Origin: Pseudarthrobacter enclensis
Lineage (GTDB): Bacteria > Actinomycetota > Actinomycetes > Actinomycetales > Micrococcaceae
Direction: 5' to 3'
Assembly (NCBI RefSeq): GCF_001457025.1
Contig: NZ_KQ758600.1
Span: 558,001 to 622,000 of the forward strand
DNA length: 64,000 nucleotides
Below the pieces are notes generated by a model. It ran no database searches. It had not been told where the DNA came from and saw only the letters and a list, made by a program, of their open reading frames with translations. The position numbers and the translations under genes are program-made. This document shows positions 1-8,449 of this stretch, piece by piece. Every line of letters begins with the position of its first letter. Positions within the stretch are counted from its first letter, which is position 1.

Positions 1-7
1 GGAAACT

Positions 8-57
8 CCCCGGCCGGGGTGTGCGCTGCTGCCGCCGGAGGGCCGGGGGCAGCAGCG
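8..57 (-). terminator. Possible terminator hairpins after hisS
   Basis: Just past the hisS stop, reading the minus strand, a 10-bp stem (bases 24-33 with 48-57) is followed by a second GC palindrome CCCCGGCCGGGG (8-19). No U-tract follows, so this is only a structural candidate for a terminator or 3' end stabiliser. Confidence 0.35.
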
Positions 58-61
58 TGCA

Positions 62-1429
62 TCAGGCGTTGACGGCCCCTGCCACGGCATCCGCGGTGGC
101 CACCTGCACGGCCAAGTCCCCGGCCGGCGGCATCCAGGTTTCGGGGGCTGCGACCACCTGTTCTCCGGACCGGATGTCCTTGACCTGGTGCGTGCCGTCG
201 TCGTCCGTGAACCAGACGTAAGGGATGCCGCGGCGGTCAGCGAATTTGATCTGCTTACCAAATTTCTCGGCTTTGGCCGCCACCTCGGTGGGAATGCCCC
301 GGCTGCGGAGCTGTGCTGCGACGTCCTGCGCGGCGCCCCAGCTGTCGTCATGCGTCAGGGCCACCAGCACCGCCGTCGGCACGGACCGGGATGCCTTGGC
401 GAGATCCTGGCTGAGGATCCGGGACACAAGCCGCGTCACGCCAATGGACAGGCCGACACCGGGGAACTTGCGGTTGCCCTTCGATGCCAGGGCGTCGTAG
501 CGGCCGCCGGAGCAGATGGAGCCGAGCTGCTCGTGGCCAACCAGCACCGTTTCCACCACTGTGCCCGTGTAGTAGTCCAGGCCGCGGGCGATGCTCAGGT
601 CAGCCAGCACCTTGCCCGGCGCGCGCTGGACCGCCGCGTCAATGACCTGTTCCAGTTCGTTCAGGCCTTCCTCAAGGAGGTCGTTGCTGACGCCCAGTGC
701 CCGCACCTGCGCCACGAAGGACGTATCCTCGGTGCGGATGCCTGCCAGCTGGAGGGCCTTCTGCGCCTGCTCATCCGTGGCGCCCAGCTCCGCCTTCAGC
801 AGCTCCGCCACCTTGGCCGGGCCGATCTTTTCGAGCTTGTCGATGCTGCGCAGCACCCCTGCGGTGTCCTCAAGGCCGATGCCGCGGTAGAACCCTTCCG
901 CGAGTTTCCGGTTGTTGATCCGGAGCCGGAAGTCCGGGATGGGAAGCGCGCTCAATGCCTCGGCGATGACCAGGGCGATTTCGACGTCGTAGCGGAACGG
1001 CAGCTCACCGTCACCCACGACGTCGATGTCTGCCTGGGTGAACTCGCGGGCACGGCCCTCCTGCGGGCGCTCACCGCGCCAGACCTTCTGGATCTGGTAG
1101 CGGCGGAACGGGAAGGACAGGTAGCCGGCGTTCTCCACCACGTAGCGGGCGAACGGCACGGTGAGGTCAAAGTGCAGCGCCAGCGCGTGGTGGTCGCCCT
1201 TGCCCTTGGCCTCGCCCTCATCCTCCTGCAGCCGGCTCAGCCCGTAGACTTCCTTGTCGATCTCGCCCTTGCGCAGCAGCTGCCCGACGGTTTCCACGGC
1301 GCGGGTCTCAATCGAAGCGAACCCGTGGAGTTCGAAAACGCGGCGCAATGTGTCCAGGACATGAAGCTCCACCAGCCGCTCCTCGGGAAGCCACTCGGGG
1401 AATCCGGACAGGGAGGCGGTGCGTGCCAT
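62..1429 (-). CDS. hisS: Histidyl-tRNA synthetase
   Basis: Cytoplasmic class II aminoacyl-tRNA synthetase that charges tRNA-His. The 455-residue product has the class II motif 2 region (RAREFTQADID after an RGERPQ loop), the histidine-binding signatures LDYYTGTV and SICSGGRYD, motif 3 (PGVGLSIGVTRL) and a C-terminal anticodon-binding domain. The length fits actinobacterial HisRS. I chose the ATG at 1429 (MARTASLSG) over the upstream ATG at 1516 because GGAGAA lies just before it and the extra 29 residues look like non-coding sequence. The gene is divergent from the cyclophilin gene, with a 248-bp shared upstream region. Confidence 0.97.
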   Translation of the reverse strand: MARTASLSGFPEWLPEERLVELHVLDTLRRVFELHGFASIETRAVETVGQLLRKGEIDKEVYGLSRLQEDEGEAKGKGDHHALALHFDLTVPFARYVVENAGYLSFPFRRYQIQKVWRGERPQEGRAREFTQADIDVVGDGELPFRYDVEIALVIAEALSALPIPDFRLRINNRKLAEGFYRGIGLEDTAGVLRSIDKLEKIGPAKVAELLKAELGATDEQAQKALQLAGIRTEDTSFVAQVRALGVSNDLLEEGLNELEQVIDAAVQRAPGKVLADLSIARGLDYYTGTVVETVLVGHEQLGSICSGGRYDALASKGNRKFPGVGLSIGVTRLVSRILSQDLAKASRSVPTAVLVALTHDDSWGAAQDVAAQLRSRGIPTEVAAKAEKFGKQIKFADRRGIPYVWFTDDDGTHQVKDIRSGEQVVAAPETWMPPAGDLAVQVATADAVAGAVNA

Positions 1430-1512
1430 GGAAGTTCTCCTCTTAATGTGCCGGACACCGCCCGCGTTCCGCCCGCCCCGGGGCGCCGTACGGCGGCAGT
1501 CCAGCCAGTCAT

Positions 1513-1543
1513 GCATAAACTATGTGCGGCAGTCAGTTTATGC
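1513..1543. repeat. Inverted repeat in the hisS/cyclophilin intergenic region
   Basis: Nine-bp arms GCATAAACT (1513-1521) and AGTTTATGC (1535-1543) separated by 13 bp. It is AT-rich against a GC-rich background and lies 84 bp before hisS, so it may be an operator or part of a divergent promoter. I know no regulator with this site. The rest of 1430-1677 shows nothing else recognisable. Confidence 0.4.
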
Positions 1544-1677
1544 GTCATCGGTGTGCATCTCTAATGCGCCGGACCGGCACGGCCTGGCAGTCGGAGAACT
1601 GCGCCCGGACCGTAACGGACCTGGGACGCAGCCGGACGGTGCATCCGGTAGATGCAGCCTGAGAATGAGGAGGAACC

Positions 1678-2484
1678 TTGGCGGCCAGTTCACGCAGTGC
1701 CCGCGAAGCAAAACGGCATATCCAGCAGATGGAGGCCAAACGCGAGCTCAGGCGGGACCAGGAGAAGCGCCGCAAGCGCGACAACCTGATCGCCGCCGGC
1801 GCCGGAACCGCCGCCGTGGCGCTCGCCGTCGTCCTCCAACTGACGGCGTTCGCCGGCAACCCCACCGAGGATGAGTTCGCCGCTGCCGAGGCAGGCCTCA
1901 CCAGCCCGTCCGCTTCCGCCACCCCTTCCGCACAGGCGACCAACGGCCCCAACATTCCCTCCGCCGACACCGCCGCGGGGAAGACCTTCACCGGGGAACT
2001 CGTCCTGAACGGCAAGCCCCTGGGCGTGGAACTGGACGGCACCGCCGCTCCCCAGGCGGCCGCCGTTTTCAAGTCGCTCAGCGACGAAGGCTTCTACAAG
2101 GGCAAGTCCTGCCACCGGCTCACCACCGCCGACGCGTTCGGCGTGCTCCAGTGCGGTTCAGCCAACGGCGACGGGCAGGGAAACCCCGACTACACCTGGG
2201 GGCCGCTGGAGAACACGCCGCAGGACAACAAGTACCCGGCCGGAACCATCGCCGTGGCGCGGACCGGCAACAACGCCTACGGCAACGGCACGCAGTTCTT
2301 CATCGTGTATAAGGACACCACCATCCCGGCGGACACCGCCGGCGGCTATACGGTGGTTGGCAAGGTGACCTCGGGACTGGACGTCGTGTCCGGCATTGCC
2401 GCGGCGGGCATCACCCCCGGCAGCAGCGACACAGACGGCGCGCCGGTTGAACCAGTCACGATAGACTCGTTTTCTCTGAAGTAG
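1678..2484 (+). CDS. Membrane-anchored cyclophilin-type peptidyl-prolyl isomerase
   Basis: Probable protein-folding catalyst on the outer face of the membrane. It has 268 residues: a basic N-terminus rich in Arg/Lys, one hydrophobic segment at about residues 38-58, an Ala/Ser/Thr/Pro linker, then a cyclophilin domain from about residue 100 with FxVyk-type core residues (GTIAVARTG, NGTQFFIVY). The start is TTG with a strong GAGGAGGA site just upstream; the next in-frame ATG would cut off the basic cytoplasmic tail. Its position between hisS and the DUF349 gene is a familiar actinobacterial arrangement. The domain assignment is secure; substrates are unknown. Confidence 0.9.
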   Translation: MAASSRSAREAKRHIQQMEAKRELRRDQEKRRKRDNLIAAGAGTAAVALAVVLQLTAFAGNPTEDEFAAAEAGLTSPSASATPSAQATNGPNIPSADTAAGKTFTGELVLNGKPLGVELDGTAAPQAAAVFKSLSDEGFYKGKSCHRLTTADAFGVLQCGSANGDGQGNPDYTWGPLENTPQDNKYPAGTIAVARTGNNAYGNGTQFFIVYKDTTIPADTAGGYTVVGKVTSGLDVVSGIAAAGITPGSSDTDGAPVEPVTIDSFSLK

Positions 2485-2551
2485 GAAGCCCGGCCACGGC
2501 GGCCGCGGTGCAGGACCTGAGCAGTTCCCTCCAAGCGAAAGACTTTTAGCG

Positions 2552-4174
2552 GTGACAGACAGTCAGAAATCCGACGAAACAGCAGCAGACCTGGCCCCCG
2601 TGGAGGCTCCCGCCGGCTCCGGCGCGGACGCCGCCGGTACGGCGGAAGTCATCCTGGGCACAGACGCTGCACCGGAAGCCCCCGCAGCGGACGCTGCCGC
2701 AGCACCGGCCGAATCACCTGCAGCTGATGAGCCGGCGGCCGGAGACGCCACCGCTGAGGAAGCAGCGGCGCCCGCCGGGGAAGCAGACGCTCCGGCTCCT
2801 GCACCCTCCCCTGCCCCGGGACCTCGGCCCTCCGCCCCGTCACCGGCGGCTTTCGCGTCGCGCCCCAAGCCCGCCGCCGCGGCTCCGGTCGCCGCCGTTG
2901 CCCCCGCCGCCCCCGCCACCTCCCCGGCTGAGGCAGCCAAATGGGGCCGCGTTGAAGGCGACGGCCACGTCTTCCTGACGATCGACGGCGGCGAGCACGC
3001 CGTCGGGCAGTACCCCGGCGTCAGCGACGACGAAGCGCTGGCCTACTTCGCGCGCAAGTACGACGACGTCGTGGCCCAGATCGTCCTCCTGGAACAGCGC
3101 GTGAGCTCCAAGGCTCCCAGCACGGACATGCAGAAGACGGTCACGCACCTGCGTGAACAGCTCGCCGAACGGAACATGGTGGGCGACCTTCGCGCCGCCG
3201 AAGCCCGGCTGGACAGCCTGTCCACCCAGATTGCCGAGCTGGAGAAGACCGAGAAGGCCGAGCACGACGCCGTCCGCGCCGCCGAACTCGCTGCCCGCGA
3301 AGCGATCGTTGCCGAAGCCGAACAGATTTCCGCGCAGGACCCGGCCCAGACGCAGTGGAAGACCTCCAGTGCCAGGATGAACGAACTGTTCGAGAACTGG
3401 AAGGCCGCACAGAAGAGCGGGGTCCGGCTGGGCCGCAGCAACGAGGACGCGCTCTGGAAGCGCTTCCGTGCTGCACGCACCGTATTCGACCGGCACCGCC
3501 GCGCCTATTTCTCCCAGCTGGACAGCAACAACTCCGCCGCGAAGGCAGCGAAGGAGAAGCTGATCGCCGAGGCCGAAGCCCTGTCCACGTCCACGGAATG
3601 GGGCTATGCCGCCGGCGAATACCGGCGCCTCATGGACCAGTGGAAGGCTTCGCCGCGTGCCAGCCGCAAGGATGACGACGCGCTCTGGGCGCGGTTCCGC
3701 GCCGCCCAGGACGTCTTCTTCACCAACCGCCAGGCAGCCAACGACGAAATCGACCAGGAGTACGCCGCCAACCTGACGGTCAAGGAAGCGCTCCTGGCCG
3801 AAGCCAACGCGATCCTTCCGGTGAAGGACCTCGGCGCCGCCAAGAAGGCGCTGCAGTCAGTCCGGGACCGCTGGGAAGAGGCGGGCAAGGTGCCGCGGGC
3901 GGACATGGGCCGGATCGAGGCAGGCCTGCGCAAGGTGGAGGACGCCGTCCGCCATGCCGAGGAAGAGCAGTGGCAGCGCTCCAACCCGGAGCGGAAGGCG
4001 CGGACCAGCAGCGCCCTGTCGCAGCTGGAAGCGGCCATCGCCGGCCTCCAGGACGACCTGGCCAAGGCTGAGCAGAGCGGGGACCAGCGGAAGATCAAGG
4101 CCGCCCGCGAGGCCCTTGAGGCGCGCCAGGCCTGGCTGGACCAGATCCAGCGCTCGGCCAGCGAACTGAGCTGA
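2552..4174 (+). CDS. DUF349 domain-containing protein
   Basis: The function is not established. The 540-residue protein begins with about 130 residues of low-complexity Ala/Pro/Glu sequence, followed by a short folded region (about 130-180) and then Ala/Arg/Glu-rich helical sequence with several DUF349 repeats, seen as recurring W-(K)-x-(A/S)...R-x-x-(D/N)-(D/E)-A-L-W-x-R-F patterns around residues 270-400. The C-terminus is predicted coiled coil. The start is GTG at 2552. It sits downstream of the cyclophilin gene on the same strand with a 67-bp gap and ends before a strong hairpin terminator. A soluble, probably nucleic-acid-associated scaffold is a guess only. Confidence 0.85.
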   Translation: MTDSQKSDETAADLAPVEAPAGSGADAAGTAEVILGTDAAPEAPAADAAAAPAESPAADEPAAGDATAEEAAAPAGEADAPAPAPSPAPGPRPSAPSPAAFASRPKPAAAAPVAAVAPAAPATSPAEAAKWGRVEGDGHVFLTIDGGEHAVGQYPGVSDDEALAYFARKYDDVVAQIVLLEQRVSSKAPSTDMQKTVTHLREQLAERNMVGDLRAAEARLDSLSTQIAELEKTEKAEHDAVRAAELAAREAIVAEAEQISAQDPAQTQWKTSSARMNELFENWKAAQKSGVRLGRSNEDALWKRFRAARTVFDRHRRAYFSQLDSNNSAAKAAKEKLIAEAEALSTSTEWGYAAGEYRRLMDQWKASPRASRKDDDALWARFRAAQDVFFTNRQAANDEIDQEYAANLTVKEALLAEANAILPVKDLGAAKKALQSVRDRWEEAGKVPRADMGRIEAGLRKVEDAVRHAEEEQWQRSNPERKARTSSALSQLEAAIAGLQDDLAKAEQSGDQRKIKAAREALEARQAWLDQIQRSASELS

Positions 4175-4199
4175 CGCTGACGCCGACGCACAATACTGA

Positions 4200-4249
4200 C
4201 GGGCAGGCCCGGTTCCGGTTATCCACATAACCGGGGTCGGGCCTGCCCG
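4200..4249 (+). terminator. Two-tier hairpin after the DUF349 gene
   Basis: An outer 12-bp perfect stem (CGGGCAGGCCCG at 4200-4211 with CGGGCCTGCCCG at 4238-4249) encloses an inner 8-bp stem (CCGGTTAT, loop ccac, ATAACCGG). It begins 25 bp after the stop codon. No long U-tract follows, as is common in high-GC actinobacteria. It probably ends the cyclophilin-DUF349 transcript before the AbiEi-like gene. Confidence 0.7.
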
Positions 4250-4278
4250 CGTTGTACGCTCCTTGGCAGGATGGGGGC

Positions 4279-5001
4279 ATGGCCCCTTCCGCTTCCCCGC
4301 CGTCCGCGCCGGCTGCCGAGCCCGCCCCGCCCCCTCGCTTTCCGGAACTGTACGCCCCGGGTATGCCGTTCGCGGGTCCGGAACTCCAAGCGCTGGCCGC
4401 GGACGGCCTCCTGGCACGCTTCCATCAGCACGGCTACACCCTGCCCGGGGTGGCGGCGTCACCCCAGCTGCGCGCCCGTGCAGCGGCCGGCTTGGTGCCG
4501 CGTGCGGTACGGCAACGGGTGGTGGCGGGGAGGATGACCGCAGCCTGGATCTACGGCTGCGCCGCCGAACCGGACAGGCTCGCCCTCCTGGTGGATGCCA
4601 AACGCCGCGTTTCCAGCCTGCGGAACACGCGGGGCTGCACCCTTCACGAAGTACGGCTGGGCCCGTTCGACGTCCTGAGCATCGGCGGATTGATGGTGTC
4701 CAGTCCGTTGCGGACCGCGCTGGACATCGCCCTGCACGTGGAGGCCGAACGCGCCCTGCCGGCGCTGGAGGGCCTGCTGGCCCGGCCGCAGAACGACGTA
4801 CGGCTGCGCCTCCTGGTGCTGGCCGTCGAGGCCAGCCCGAGGGTCCCCCACAAGCGGGCGGCGCTGGAGAAGCTGTCCTGCCTAGCTCCGGCGCTTATTC
4901 CCGGTGGTGCGGTAGACGTCGAAGACCCCGTCGATCCTGCGCACGGCGCTGAGGACGTGGCTGAGGTACTTGGGGTCGCCCATCTCGAAAGCAAACTTTG
5001 A
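4279..5001 (+). CDS. AbiEi-type (type IV) antitoxin-like protein
   Basis: A 240-residue protein resembling actinobacterial proteins annotated as AbiEi-family antitoxins: an N-terminal region that could hold a small helical DNA-binding fold, then the conserved block [16 protein letters not shown] followed by [11 protein letters not shown]. In classical type IV systems such a protein represses and counteracts an AbiEii nucleotidyltransferase toxin, but no such gene is adjacent, so this copy is an orphan. I prefer ATG 4279 over 4252 because a G-rich site (GGATGGGGG) precedes it. The last 120 bases overlap the 3' end of rel on the other strand; the C-terminal 40 residues look less conserved and may be an extension. 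Homologues next to rel occur in related genomes, which argues for a housekeeping role. Confidence 0.6.
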   Translation: MAPSASPPSAPAAEPAPPPRFPELYAPGMPFAGPELQALAADGLLARFHQHGYTLPGVAASPQLRARAAAGLVPRAVRQRVVAGRMTAAWIYGCAAEPDRLALLVDAKRRVSSLRNTRGCTLHEVRLGPFDVLSIGGLMVSSPLRTALDIALHVEAERALPALEGLLARPQNDVRLRLLVLAVEASPRVPHKRAALEKLSCLAPALIPGGAVDVEDPVDPAHGAEDVAEVLGVAHLESKL

Positions 5002-7272
5002 AATCGCCACCCTGTCGGTGGAGGTGTGCACGCTGGCGGCCAGGATGTTCACGTGGTTCTCCGACAGGACCCGTGTCACATCGGACAGCAGCGACTTGCG
5101 GTCCAAGGCCTCCACCTGGATTTCCACCAGGAACACGCTGGACTGGGTGGGCGCCCAATCCACGTCGACGATCCTGTCCGGCTGGTCCTTGAGGTCGGAG
5201 ATGTTGGTGCAGTCGGTACGGTGCACGGAGACTCCCGAGCCGCGGGTCACGAACCCGAGGATGGGATCCGGCGGCACGGGGGTGCAGCAGCGCGCCAGCT
5301 TGACCCATACGTCACCGACTCCGCGGACCACCACGCCCGAATCGGAGAAGCGGGCTTTGGTGACCTGGGTGGGGATGCTGACTTCGGTGATGTCGTCGTC
5401 GGCGCTTTCGCTGCCCCCAAGGCTTTCGACGAGCTTCTCCATCACGGACTGCGCGGAAGTGTGCCCGTCACCTACGCCTGCGTAGAGGCCGGAGATGTCG
5501 ACGTATTTGAATTCCTCGGCGACCGCCGCCAAAGCCTCATGGGTCATCAGCCGCTGCAGCGGCAGGTTCTGCTTGCGCATGGCCCGGGTCAGGAGTTCCT
5601 TGCCGCGGTCAATGGCTTCTTCGCGGCGTTCCTTGCTGAACCATTGCCGGATCTTGTTGCGCGCCCTGGCACTCTTGACGAAGTGCTGCCAGTCCTGGCT
5701 GGGCCCGGCGCCCTCGGCCTTGGAGGTGAAGATCTCCACCCAGTCGCCGTGGTTCAGTTCGCTGTTGAGCGGCACCAGTTTGCCGTTGACGCGGGCGCCA
5801 ATGGTCCGGTGCCCCACCTCGGTGTGGACAGCGTAGGCGAAGTCCACGGGGGTGGAACCGGCCGGCAGCGCCATGACCTCGCCCTTGGGGGTGAAGACAA
5901 ACACTTCCCGGGCGTTGATTTCAAAGCGCAGCGAATCGAGGAACTCGCCGGGATCCGAGGTTTCCTGCTGCCAGTCCACCAGGGACCGCAGCCATCCCAT
6001 GTCACCGTCGCGCGGGCTTCCCGGTCCGACGGCCGTCCGGTTGGGCTGGTCCTTGTACTTCCAGTGGGCGGCCACGCCGTACTCGGCGCGCCGGTGCATT
6101 TCGTGGGTGCGGATCTGGATTTCCACCGGCTTGCCGCCGGGGCCGATCACGGTGGTGTGCAGGGACTGGTACATGTTGAACTTGGGCATCGCGATGTAGT
6201 CCTTGAACCTGCCGGGCAGCGGGTTCCAGCGCGAATGCATGGTGCCGAGGGCGGCGTAGCAGTCCCGTACCGAGTCCACCAGGACACGGACCCCCATGAG
6301 GTCGTTGATGTCGTCGAAGTCCTTGTCGCGGACGATCATCTTTTGGTAAATCGAGTAGTAGTGCTTGGGACGGCCGGTGATGGTGGCCTTGATCTTCGCG
6401 GTGCGCAGGTCCTCGGTGATCTGGTCCCTGATGACGCTGAGGCTCTTCTCGCGTTCCGGCGTCCGGTCCCCCACCATGCGGACGATTTCCTCGTACACCT
6501 TGGGGTACAGCGCCGCGAAGGACAGGTCCTCCAGCTCCCACTTGATGGTGTTCATGCCCAGGCGGTGAGCCAGCGGAGCAAAGATTTCCAGGGTCTCGCG
6601 CGCTTTGCGTGCCGAGGATTCCGCGGAGACGAAACGCCAGGTGCGGGCATTGTGGAGCCGGTCCGCAAGCTTGATCATCAGCACCCGGATGTCCTTGGCC
6701 ATGGCCACGACCATCTTGCGGACAGTTTCCGACTGGGCGGCTTCGCCGAAGCTGACTTTATCCAGCTTGGTCACGCCGTCCACCAGCATGGCAACCTCGG
6801 AACCGAAGTCGCGCCTCAGGTCATCCAGCGTGTACGGGGTGTCCTCGACGGTGTCGTGCAGGAGTGCCGCGGCCAGCGTGGTGCCGCTGAGGCCGAGCTC
6901 GGCCAGGATGGTCGCAACCGCCACGGGGTGGGTGATGTAGGGGTCACCGCTTTTGCGTTTCTGTCCGCGGTGGCTCCGTTCGGCGACGTCGAACGCCCGC
7001 TGGATGAGGTCGAAGTCCTCTTTGGGGTTGTTGGCCCGCACGGTCCGCAGCAGCGGTTCCAGGATCGGCGAGTAGGTGGCGGCGCCGCGGCCGGTGAGGC
7101 GGGCAAGCCGGGACCGGGTCCTCTCCCGGCGCCCCGGGAACGTGGCGCGGGTCCCGGAATTGTCGACTGGCACCAATGAACCGGGGCGTGCAGAAGCCGC
7201 AACCCCGGTCTGCACACCGGCGGTATTGTTCTCTCCCTGTGCCGTTGGCGCCGACGCCGAACGTTCTTCCAA
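4882..7272 (-). CDS. relA: Bifunctional (p)ppGpp synthetase/hydrolase Rel
   Basis: Makes and degrades the stringent-response alarmones. Domains in order: HD hydrolase (HDTVEDT at about residue 115), synthetase with [10 protein letters not shown] and [13 protein letters not shown] (about 220-350), TGS domain ([12 protein letters not shown] and onward, about 430-490), helical/zinc-finger region with [11 protein letters not shown], and a C-terminal ACT domain. The RxKD pattern is the form found in bifunctional enzymes. TTG at 7272 has GAGGGG nine bases upstream; the GTG at 7290 would add six residues but has no ribosome site. It lies downstream of secF behind a hairpin terminator, so it probably has its own promoter. 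The 3' end overlaps the AbiEi-like gene. Confidence 0.95.
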   Translation of the reverse strand: MEERSASAPTAQGENNTAGVQTGVAASARPGSLVPVDNSGTRATFPGRRERTRSRLARLTGRGAATYSPILEPLLRTVRANNPKEDFDLIQRAFDVAERSHRGQKRKSGDPYITHPVAVATILAELGLSGTTLAAALLHDTVEDTPYTLDDLRRDFGSEVAMLVDGVTKLDKVSFGEAAQSETVRKMVVAMAKDIRVLMIKLADRLHNARTWRFVSAESSARKARETLEIFAPLAHRLGMNTIKWELEDLSFAALYPKVYEEIVRMVGDRTPEREKSLSVIRDQITEDLRTAKIKATITGRPKHYYSIYQKMIVRDKDFDDINDLMGVRVLVDSVRDCYAALGTMHSRWNPLPGRFKDYIAMPKFNMYQSLHTTVIGPGGKPVEIQIRTHEMHRRAEYGVAAHWKYKDQPNRTAVGPGSPRDGDMGWLRSLVDWQQETSDPGEFLDSLRFEINAREVFVFTPKGEVMALPAGSTPVDFAYAVHTEVGHRTIGARVNGKLVPLNSELNHGDWVEIFTSKAEGAGPSQDWQHFVKSARARNKIRQWFSKERREEAIDRGKELLTRAMRKQNLPLQRLMTHEALAAVAEEFKYVDISGLYAGVGDGHTSAQSVMEKLVESLGGSESADDDITEVSIPTQVTKARFSDSGVVVRGVGDVWVKLARCCTPVPPDPILGFVTRGSGVSVHRTDCTNISDLKDQPDRIVDVDWAPTQSSVFLVEIQVEALDRKSLLSDVTRVLSENHVNILAASVHTSTDRVAISKFAFEMGDPKYLSHVLSAVRRIDGVFDVYRTTGNKRRS

Positions 7273-7354
7273 TGAAGTACCCCTCACCACCGTCTTAATT
7301 ACTTCAGTCTATTCCTCAGCGCGCGGAGATTTATAACCGGGCGCTTAAACGCCC

Positions 7355-7391
7355 ACGGGCCGGACGGCGTGTTCCACGCTGTCCGGCCCGT
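7355..7391 (-). terminator. Strong hairpin terminator after secF
   Basis: On the minus strand ACGGGCCGGAC pairs with GTCCGGCCCGT and an inner GCGTG pairs with CACGC around a GAA loop, with one mismatch in a roughly 17-bp stem. A second small stem (GGGCG...CGCCC) and an AT-rich stretch follow. It separates the ruv/sec operon from rel. Confidence 0.75.
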
Positions 7392-7432
7392 CCGGTCTGC
7401 ATCCGGCCGGGAGGCCGCAGGCCGGGCCCTGC

Positions 7433-8449
7433 TCAGGCCTGGGCGGGCTCGGCCGGGAGGTTGCGTTCGGCAGCGGACGCGCGCCGCTGTTCCACCCGCC
7501 GTGCCTGGTTGACCAGGTCCGGCTCGCCCTGCCGCAGCCACGCGTACATCGGCGCTGCGATGAAGATCGTGGCGGCAGTACCGATGAGGATACCCACGAA
7601 CAGCGCCAGCGAGAGGTCGCGAAGGGTACCTGCCCCCAGGAGGCCGGCACCGATGAACAGGATGGCGCCGACCGGGAGGATGGCAACCATCATGGTGTTG
7701 ATGGAGCGGACCAGGGTCTGGTTGACGGCCAGGTTCACTTCCTCGCCGAAGGTGCGCCGGGTGGACGAGTTGATGTCCGCGGTGTTCTCGCGGATCTTGT
7801 CGAACACCACCACAGTGTCGTACAGCGAGTAGCTGAGCACCGTCAGGAATCCGATGATGGCTGACGGGGTCACCTCGAAGTCGCTGAGGGCGTACACCCC
7901 GGCGGTGATGAACATTGTCACAGCCATGCCGGCGATCGCCGACAGCGACATCTTCCACGTCCGGAAGTACAGCGCCATCAGCACAGCTGCCAGGAGGACG
8001 AACACCACCAGGCCGATCAGGGCCTGCTTGGTGACGTCGGCTCCCCAGGTGGGGCCAACGAACGTGGACGTGACCTCGTTCTCCGTCACTCCGTAGGCGG
8101 TGTGCAGGCCTTCCTTGATGCGCAGCGTCTCATCGTCGGTGAGCTTGTCCGTCTGGATCCGCATGGTGTTGCCCGCAACATTGGCCACGCGGGGAACGCT
8201 GCCGGGCACGACGTCGGTGACGGCGCTCTCGCCGACGGAGGCGTCGGTGGTCTTCACGTTGGAAACCGTGAATTCCGACCCGCCCCGGAATTCGATTCCC
8301 AGGTTGAAGCCGCCCTTCGCCACCGGGATGATGATCGACAGGGCGACCCCCACGATGGCGACCAGGAACCAGATTTTTTTGGCGCCGACGAAGTCGTAGG
8401 AGCGCTTTCCGGTGTAGAGCTCGTTTCCGAACTGTGCGAAGCCCGACAT
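7433..8449 (-). CDS. secF: Protein translocase subunit SecF
   Basis: Integral membrane RND-superfamily subunit that works with SecD, YajC and SecYEG to pull proteins across the membrane using proton motive force. It has 338 residues: one N-terminal transmembrane helix (about 28-45, after GAKKIWF), an extracytoplasmic domain with GIEFRGGSEF, then five membrane segments in the C-terminal half with GFLTVLSYSLYDTVVVFD and TRRTFGEE motifs. Its ATG overlaps the secD stop in TAATG, indicating translational coupling. The C-terminal tail is short and charged. Confidence 0.97.
   Translation of the reverse strand: MSGFAQFGNELYTGKRSYDFVGAKKIWFLVAIVGVALSIIIPVAKGGFNLGIEFRGGSEFTVSNVKTTDASVGESAVTDVVPGSVPRVANVAGNTMRIQTDKLTDDETLRIKEGLHTAYGVTENEVTSTFVGPTWGADVTKQALIGLVVFVLLAAVLMALYFRTWKMSLSAIAGMAVTMFITAGVYALSDFEVTPSAIIGFLTVLSYSLYDTVVVFDKIRENTADINSSTRRTFGEEVNLAVNQTLVRSINTMMVAILPVGAILFIGAGLLGAGTLRDLSLALFVGILIGTAATIFIAAPMYAWLRQGEPDLVNQARRVEQRRASAAERNLPAEPAQA

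Noticed and set aside
5026..7179. 717-codon forward open frame over rel
   Set aside because: It is antisense to the conserved rel gene and arises from GC-rich third positions; no family resemblance.
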